From the NCBI RefSeq assembly GCF_002584535.1, contig NZ_NUOT01000036.1:1-41758 (forward strand): a stretch of 41,758 nt of DNA. Direction: 5' to 3'. The translations under genes were made by a program, and so were the position numbers. This document shows, piece after piece, positions 37,632 through 41,758 of this stretch. Under the pieces are notes generated by a model, which saw only the letters and a program-made list of their open reading frames with translations, was not told the DNA's origin and did not search any database. The number at the start of each line of letters is the position of its first letter. Within the stretch, counting starts at the first letter, position 1. The DNA comes from Bacillus cereus. Lineage in GTDB: Bacteria > Bacillota > Bacilli > Bacillales > Bacillaceae_G.

Positions 37632-37853
37632 ATGTTTGGATTGGGGAAAAAACGCACAAAATTTGGTCACTATCTTGATCGAAATGGAATAGCACAAATC
37701 GAATTAGAAAGAACATCAAAATTAAGTACAGCAACTATTTCGAAATTGTGTAATGATAAAAAATACAGACCGAAATTTTCAACGATAATTCAAATTGTTA
37801 AGGGATTAAAAAAGTTAGGTAAGAATATAGATCAGAATGATTTTTGGATGTAA
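37632..37853 (+). CDS. XRE-family small regulator
   Basis: A 73-residue protein, almost entirely a helix-turn-helix: HYLDRNGIAQIELERTSKLS then TATISKLCNDKKYRPKFSTI. This short type is frequent on Bacillus plasmids and mobile elements. GAGGTGATAAGC precedes ATG 37632; an earlier ATG (37614) lacks a site. It is divergent from the FtsK operon and adjoins the heptad array, so it is a candidate regulator of that operon. Confidence 0.78.
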   Translation: MFGLGKKRTKFGHYLDRNGIAQIELERTSKLSTATISKLCNDKKYRPKFSTIIQIVKGLKKLGKNIDQNDFWM

Positions 37854-37887
37854 TTAGAAAATTAATCTTACATTTTTACCCTTTAAT

Positions 37888-37896
37888 TGGTATGAT
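37888..37896 (+). promoter_or_regulatory. extended -10 promoter of the lipoprotein gene
   Basis: TGGTATGAT fits the TGnTATAAT form, and a weak -35 TTACAT (37868-37873) is 17 bp upstream. It lies about 90 bp before the lipoprotein start. A separate promoter is expected for a gene expressed in the lysogen. Confidence 0.5.
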
Positions 37897-37983
37897 TTAC
37901 TTAATTTAATGGAACATTTTTATGATGTTTCATAAACCAACTAATTAAGAAACTTTTGTTATCTAATTAGAGGAGGAGTAAAA

Positions 37984-38475
37984 ATGTATAAAAAGTTAAT
38001 AAATCTTTGCATAGGTGGATTTCTAATTATAGGACTAACAGCATGTAGTTCAACTGGCGAAAATAAAACAAATGAAAAAGTCGATACTAAACCTCATACT
38101 GAAAACAAAAAAGATTTAACATCTCAAGATGAGCTAAATAAAAAAATTAAACAAGAGGCAACGGAAGTAAGTTTTGTTAAGGCTAATGGTGATCAATACA
38201 AGCAGGGAACACGTCTAAAAGCCACTGGAACTGTAGACTTATTGTTAAAATCCGCGACGCTACCTTCTTTTACCATAAGCACAAATGAAAATGATGGAAA
38301 AGGTATGTACACTATTCAAATTGCCCAAAGCGGAGTGCAATCGAACGAAAGTGAAATAACACTCAAAAATGGAGTGAAAATTACTAAAGGTACAACTGTA
38401 ACTATTTATGGTGCCTATGATGGGAAAGACAAAACAGGCATACCTAAAATTAGTGCAACAGTTATTGAGCAATAA
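37984..38475 (+). CDS. secreted lipoprotein with OB-fold-like domain (possible superinfection exclusion)
   Basis: A 163-residue lipoprotein. The signal peptide MYKKLINLCIGGFLIIGLTA ends at the lipobox cysteine (LTAC, residue 21). A Lys/Glu-rich linker follows, then a beta-rich domain (VDLLLKSATLPSFTISTNEN, GTTVTIYGAYDGKD) like tRNA_anti-type OB folds. It stands alone on the plus strand among lytic genes and has its own promoter and terminator, as lysogenic-conversion genes do. Lipoproteins at similar sites (for example Ltp of Streptococcus phage TP-J34) block superinfection; that function here is a guess. Confidence 0.75.
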   Translation: MYKKLINLCIGGFLIIGLTACSSTGENKTNEKVDTKPHTENKKDLTSQDELNKKIKQEATEVSFVKANGDQYKQGTRLKATGTVDLLLKSATLPSFTISTNENDGKGMYTIQIAQSGVQSNESEITLKNGVKITKGTTVTIYGAYDGKDKTGIPKISATVIEQ

Positions 38476-38507
38476 AAAAAGCCGTCATAATGACGGCTAT
38501 TATTTTT
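38474..38507. terminator. bidirectional terminator between lipoprotein and endolysin genes
   Basis: AGCCGTCA, TAA and TGACGGCT form a perfect 8-bp stem. On the plus strand it is followed by ATTATTTTT, and on the minus strand by TTTTTTTATTG. It ends both convergent transcripts, including the whole late operon. Confidence 0.9.
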
Positions 38508-38536
38508 GTTAATCAAACTATTCTTTTGTTAAAAAA

Positions 38537-39595
38537 TCACTTCACATATACAAAGGATTCGTTTGCAGTTACATAGTATGTCTGTCCTTTGCTATTGTGT
38601 ACTTTGTATTGTGGTGAACCATTGACAGTAACCTTTGCATCGATTGAAAATCCTAATCCTGCATCTAAAGTTCCAGCGACATCTTTATCCTGCCAAGATG
38701 GAGAATCATAGAAACGTAGGTTGTCCACTTTAGAAACAACGCGTTTTCCTACAATCGGATTAACTGGTTCTTTCTTCTCAAACTTCATGTAAGAAGGATT
38801 GTATTTAATCCACTGATTTCCACCAAGATTTAACCAACCATCTTTTTCACCAAATACTTTATAAGCTTCCGGTTTGTTCAACTGACGAATAACAGAATAA
38901 CTTGCATCCGGTCCTTTGCGAAGATTTACATTGTAACCTTCAATATATGCAATGCCTTCCACATTAGCGATTGATTCGCCTGGCTTAGATGGCTTTTCTG
39001 GAATAGAAACTTCTACACTAGAATTATTGTATGCTCTCTGTACATCTGCTCTGAATTGCGCTTCAGAAACACCATGAGATTTTAAATAATTAAGTGGATC
39101 TTCATGGTCTGTTCCACCAAGATATTTCGTTACATCATAGTGAGTCCACAATCCTTTTTCTACAGATAGATTGTTATCTTTTAAGATTTTTGCAAGAAGC
39201 TTTACATATTTATCATAGCTGCGTTTAAATTTCTCATAGTCTTTTGTTTCACAAAGCTCTACATGTACAAAACGTTTATTCGCACCTGGTCCAGCACCAT
39301 ATGCAATATAATTTGTATCCGCAATTTGAATTGTTTCATTCCAATCTACTGCATAATGTACGAAAGCTGAACGCCATGTACGAGTTTCATACTTTTGGAT
39401 ATTAATAGCTGGAGCTTCTGGAGTTGCTGTACTATGTGCCACAACGCCCTCATAAGCACCTACACCATAACGATAAGGTTGTTTTGGTAAATCTGGAATA
39501 ATAAGCGTTCTATCAGCAAAAGCACTTGTTGTAATGGATAATACTAAAACAATGGCTAATAAAACTGATGAGATCCCTTTAAATGTTTTTCTCAT
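38537..39595 (-). CDS. endolysin: N-acetylmuramoyl-L-alanine amidase with signal peptide and SH3-like domains
   Basis: The protein has 352 residues. An N-terminal Sec signal peptide (SVLLAIVLVLSITTSAFA) with an AFA|D cleavage site is clear. The Amidase_2 domain spans about 40-195, with zinc-ligand candidates in VVAHSTA, THYDV and TDHEDP. Two SH3-like wall-binding domains follow (about 215-275 with NVNLRKGPDASYSVIRQL, and 285-352). It cleaves the amide between muramic acid and L-alanine at lysis. Export by Sec is unusual for a Bacillus phage lysin accompanied by a holin. It overlaps the holin gene by four bases. Confidence 0.93.
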   Translation of the reverse strand: MRKTFKGISSVLLAIVLVLSITTSAFADRTLIIPDLPKQPYRYGVGAYEGVVAHSTATPEAPAINIQKYETRTWRSAFVHYAVDWNETIQIADTNYIAYGAGPGANKRFVHVELCETKDYEKFKRSYDKYVKLLAKILKDNNLSVEKGLWTHYDVTKYLGGTDHEDPLNYLKSHGVSEAQFRADVQRAYNNSSVEVSIPEKPSKPGESIANVEGIAYIEGYNVNLRKGPDASYSVIRQLNKPEAYKVFGEKDGWLNLGGNQWIKYNPSYMKFEKKEPVNPIVGKRVVSKVDNLRFYDSPSWQDKDVAGTLDAGLGFSIDAKVTVNGSPQYKVHNSKGQTYYVTANESFVYVK

Positions 39596-39831
39596 TTTGC
39601 ATCAGCATCCTTTTTTAAAATTTTTGTGTGGTCAAATAATCCACTTGCTGACAGTCCGATGATGATTCCTTGAAATACATTCATTTTCAAATCTTGTGGC
39701 AAAAATAAAACGCCTAGCGCAATGCCAAGCGTTAAATTTAATAACGGAATGTATTTTGTTTGTAACCCAATCGTTTTTGCAATTTGTGAAAGACCTACTA
39801 CAATGGCAATCATTACGCTTATTTCAATCAT
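39592..39831 (-). CDS. phage holin
   Basis: A 79-residue protein with two to three hydrophobic helices (MIEISVMIAIVVGLSQIAKT, YIPLLNLTLGIALGVLFLPQ, FQGIIIGLSASGLFD) and a charged C-terminus. The pattern fits small A118-type/Phage_holin_5 holins. It permeabilises the membrane and times lysis. It is coupled by overlap to both the XhlA-like gene and the endolysin gene. Confidence 0.88.
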   Translation of the reverse strand: MIEISVMIAIVVGLSQIAKTIGLQTKYIPLLNLTLGIALGVLFLPQDLKMNVFQGIIIGLSASGLFDHTKILKKDADAK

Positions 39832-40076
39832 TACATACCACCTCCTTTCAATAAGAAAGTGAGAGCTGTTCCAATAATTCCACCCACAATAAGACGTAGA
39901 ATCCAGGTAGTGTTAGCACTGATTTTATCTAGTTGTTTATTGATATTATCAATGTCCTTTTCGTTACCTGTTGTACGCATTTCTAAACTTTTAATATCAA
40001 ACTTTATTTCTTTAATTTCTTGCTTCATTTCCAGTACATCTTGTTTAATTTCTTGTAATCCCTCCACATTGACCAC
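39831..40076 (-). CDS. XhlA-like haemolysin/holin-associated protein
   Basis: An 81-residue protein with a long N-terminal coiled coil (EIKQDVLEMKQEIKEIKFDI) and one C-terminal membrane helix (WILRLIVGGIIGTALTFLL). This is the XhlA plan; in phage PBSX XhlA works with the holin and amidase for lysis. The order XhlA, holin, amidase is the same here. Confidence 0.9.
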   Translation of the reverse strand: MVNVEGLQEIKQDVLEMKQEIKEIKFDIKSLEMRTTGNEKDIDNINKQLDKISANTTWILRLIVGGIIGTALTFLLKGGGM

Positions 40077-40091
40077 CCCTTTTAGGCAGAA

Positions 40092-40112
40092 TAAAAAAGC
40101 CCACTATTGTGC
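40092..40112 (-). terminator. weak terminator at the end of the 40104 gene
   Basis: On the minus strand GCGCAC, AATA and GTGGGC form an imperfect 6-bp stem with one mismatch, followed by six Ts. It overlaps the stop codon and may attenuate lysis-gene expression. Confidence 0.45.
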
Positions 40113-40250
40113 GCTATCCGTAATTAAATCTGCTCTTCCATTGTCAGTTAAATATTTATCAATTCTGTCTTTATAAATCTTCAGCTTTGTAATAACAACA
40201 ATATACGTAAAAACTCCATCGATTACTCGTTGCGCCATGTACTCAGCCAT
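40104..40250 (-). CDS. small tail-region protein (CD1375-like)
   Basis: A 48-residue ORF from ATG 40250 behind AAAGGAG. It begins MAEYMAQRVIDGVFTYIVVI and ends with a helical KIYKDRIDKYLTDNGRADLI. Small proteins of this form, annotated CD1375- or XkdX-like, lie between tail-fibre genes and the lysis cassette in many Firmicutes phages. The function is unknown. Confidence 0.65.
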   Translation of the reverse strand: MAEYMAQRVIDGVFTYIVVITKLKIYKDRIDKYLTDNGRADLITDSAQ

Positions 40251-40277
40251 TTTGCACCAGCTCCTTTTTATTAGACG

Positions 40278-40757
40278 TTACATGTCACTAGTCATAATTA
40301 AATCATCTAAAGCTTTTTTCATTAATTCCTGTTCCTGTTTAAGTTTTTCTAATTCTGATGGTTCTTGTGGTTTAGGCTTATTCATCTCTTCTAGCTCTTC
40401 CTCTGTAATAGTTTCAATCCACTTTTCGCCATCCCATACCGGCTTGTAATAAGCTGGAACAGGAACTTCTGTATAGCATTCTGGATAGTTATAAATTTCG
40501 GTATAACCATTAGGAATTAACTCTTGATAATACAATTCAACCGTTTGATATTGTAAGATGTCTTGATCGACCTCTTTTTCTTGATACACTTTGTTTTCGT
40601 CTAAAAACGTATGCATAGTCTTGATTGTTGTAATTTGAGGAATATCAACTGTTCGTGTCCGATTTTCTAATTTATTTAGTGTTTTATATTCGGGAATTAC
40701 TAGTTTTGTCCCTGTGTAAGCCCTCGTTTCCTTGTCGTACATGTATACTGTTTTCAT
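40278..40757 (-). CDS. XkdW-like tail protein
   Basis: A 159-residue protein. The N-terminus MKTVYMYDKETRAYTGTKLV is a strand-rich domain, with KPVWDGEKWIETITEEELEE near 105-125 and a charged helical tail. This DGEKW-E pattern and its place just after a baseplate/fibre gene are typical of XkdW/YqcD-type proteins. It may be a chaperone or minor part of the tail fibre. Confidence 0.65.
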   Translation of the reverse strand: MKTVYMYDKETRAYTGTKLVIPEYKTLNKLENRTRTVDIPQITTIKTMHTFLDENKVYQEKEVDQDILQYQTVELYYQELIPNGYTEIYNYPECYTEVPVPAYYKPVWDGEKWIETITEEELEEMNKPKPQEPSELEKLKQEQELMKKALDDLIMTSDM

Positions 40758-40780
40758 GTAAACTCTCCTATTCTTTTATT

Positions 40781-41758
40781 TTAAATAATATACGTAAAAG
40801 TAAATGACCAATGTTTTAATGGATTTGTCCCCTCTGCAATCCATTCACAATGTACAGAGCCATCAGTTCGAAGTGTAACAAAACCCGTATTTGTATCTAA
40901 ATTGTTTAAAACATAAGTTGCCGAAAATGTTAAATCACTTACAGGTCGATAATTCGTTGGAAGTGAAGCAATGATGTGATTATTTTTCACACCTACTACA
41001 TTCATATTGAGGCATACTGTATTTCCACTGCGTTTTATTCTTGATGTTTTACCGGACTGGTTTGTTACACCGTTGATTGGAGTGATATTTGTCCAATCGG
41101 TATCTGTCGATTGTTTCACTGTGCCGTTTACTTCTAAATTATTTTCAATACGAAATCCTGTTGCAGTCTTTGACAGAACATTACTTCCATTGAGTTGTAA
41201 TGCAGTAGTTGTAAATTTCCATCCGTTAAGAGTCTTAAGTAAGTCATTTAACGTTACATGTTCTTCCCACCCAATCCAAGTACCATTGTCGATGTAATTT
41301 GTAAAAAATTTATTTTGATAATCTTTCGCAATAACAAATCCGAAAGTTGGGGAATTTATAAATGAGATACCTCGCCAGGATTTAGCATTAGGTGTATTAC
41401 CTTGTACGCTGCCATGGCAATAAATTGTGTTTATTCCTAGTCCCCTAGATACAATTTCATCAAGAATATTTTTGGTAGCATCACTAACCGAAAGTAACGC
41501 ACCACCCACATCTGTTGTGATTTTTGGCACTTGTACATTTTTTGCATTAATTAAATTTGTTAACTCTACGATTTTTTTATTTGTATCATCTATTTCCTTT
41601 CGATAACCAGCTACAGCTTCAAGAGCTTTGTCAAAATCGGAAATATAATTATCTAGGTTAATTTTCCCTTGCTTCACATCACGACCTAGTACAATTTTTA
41701 AATCTTGTGTAGAAAATCGCTCTGTTGTACTTTTTTCAAACGCAAAATAAGCTGCCCA
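40781..41758 (-). CDS. baseplate upper protein/tail fibre (BppU-like), N-terminus cut by window end
   Basis: The frame is open from the last base of the window to TAA at 40781, 325 codons. The first visible residues, WAAYFAFEKSTTERFSTQDL, followed by DNYISDFDKALEAVAGYRKE, match the C-terminal part of the BppU N-terminal domain and its linker helix. A trimeric coiled coil comes next. A fibre domain (GVKNNHIIASLPTNYRP, a small beta-sandwich often ending fibres) closes it. It probably contacts the host receptor. A GTG at 41677 is in frame but the coding sequence clearly continues upstream. Confidence 0.8.
   Translation of the reverse strand, partial: WAAYFAFEKSTTERFSTQDLKIVLGRDVKQGKINLDNYISDFDKALEAVAGYRKEIDDTNKKIVELTNLINAKNVQVPKITTDVGGALLSVSDATKNILDEIVSRGLGINTIYCHGSVQGNTPNAKSWRGISFINSPTFGFVIAKDYQNKFFTNYIDNGTWIGWEEHVTLNDLLKTLNGWKFTTTALQLNGSNVLSKTATGFRIENNLEVNGTVKQSTDTDWTNITPINGVTNQSGKTSRIKRSGNTVCLNMNVVGVKNNHIIASLPTNYRPVSDLTFSATYVLNNLDTNTGFVTLRTDGSVHCEWIAEGTNPLKHWSFTFTYII

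Noticed and set aside
1-41758. tRNA genes and CRISPR arrays
   Set aside because: No cloverleaf with GGTTCGA-type T-arm and CCA-side stem was found by eye. The repeat arrays have 12- or 21-bp pitches without unique spacers, so they are not CRISPR.
1-41758. Integrase or transposase
   Set aside because: No frame shows tyrosine recombinase (R-HxxR-Y), serine recombinase or DDE features. One could still lie in the missing segment between the window ends.

Overview
The window looks like most of a temperate siphovirus of the Bacillus cereus group that is maintained as a plasmid (a phage-plasmid). The evidence is low-GC DNA, strong AAGGAGG-type ribosome sites, a complete HK97-type head and long-tail module, and an arbitrium-type aimR-aimP pair. 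It also carries plasmid maintenance genes: a ParA ATPase with a ribbon-helix-helix partner, a replication initiator with internal iterons, and a MazF/PemK-like toxin pair. No integrase or excisionase can be seen on either strand. Family names come from reading the proteins; no database search was run.

Layout, read along the minus strand for the lytic genes. From 28384 down to 16241 lies the early operon: small genes, a phage sigma-like factor (27276-27905), a RecA-fold ATPase, a DEAD-type helicase, a DUF669 protein, a D5-type primase-helicase, a VRR-NUC nuclease, YopX proteins, a glutaredoxin-like protein, dUTPase, and last a sigma-region-4-like late regulator. After a gene-free stretch (15896-16240) comes the late operon: small genes, HNH nuclease, probable cos site, TerS, TerL, DUF1056, portal, ClpP-like protease, capsid, four connector or completion proteins, major tail protein, gpG with a -1 frameshift extension, tape measure, Dit and Tal. 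Tal runs off the left end. At the right end the same late operon resumes: BppU-like baseplate protein (cut by the window end), two small tail genes, XhlA, holin and a secreted amidase endolysin. The two window ends therefore face each other in the tail-fibre locus of a circular or concatemeric molecule, with some sequence missing between them.

The region 28385-38500 is the lysogeny and plasmid half. A divergent promoter switch (28385-28662) separates the early operon from a rightward XRE regulator. A structured leader (28993-29320) precedes the replication initiator, which has three 21-bp iterons inside its reading frame. Next come a leftward XRE repressor, a 490-bp regulatory stretch with an SOS box and several palindromes, then aimR, aimP and an inverted repeat resembling an AimR operator ahead of a small gene in the aimX position. 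The toxin-antitoxin pair, the par operon with its upstream repeats, and a leftward operon (zinc-finger protein, membrane protein, FtsK-like ATPase, Replic_Relax protein) follow. Upstream of this last operon is a striking array of 7-bp TTGATAG/A motifs on a 12-bp pitch. A plus-strand XRE gene and a lipoprotein gene end the region.

Inferred working model: AimP peptide and host SOS status feed the lysis/lysogeny choice. In the lysogen, Rep, Par, the toxin pair and possibly the FtsK/Replic_Relax operon keep the circular prophage. On induction the early operon replicates the DNA, the regulator at 16241 switches on late genes, and TerS/TerL with HNH package at cos.
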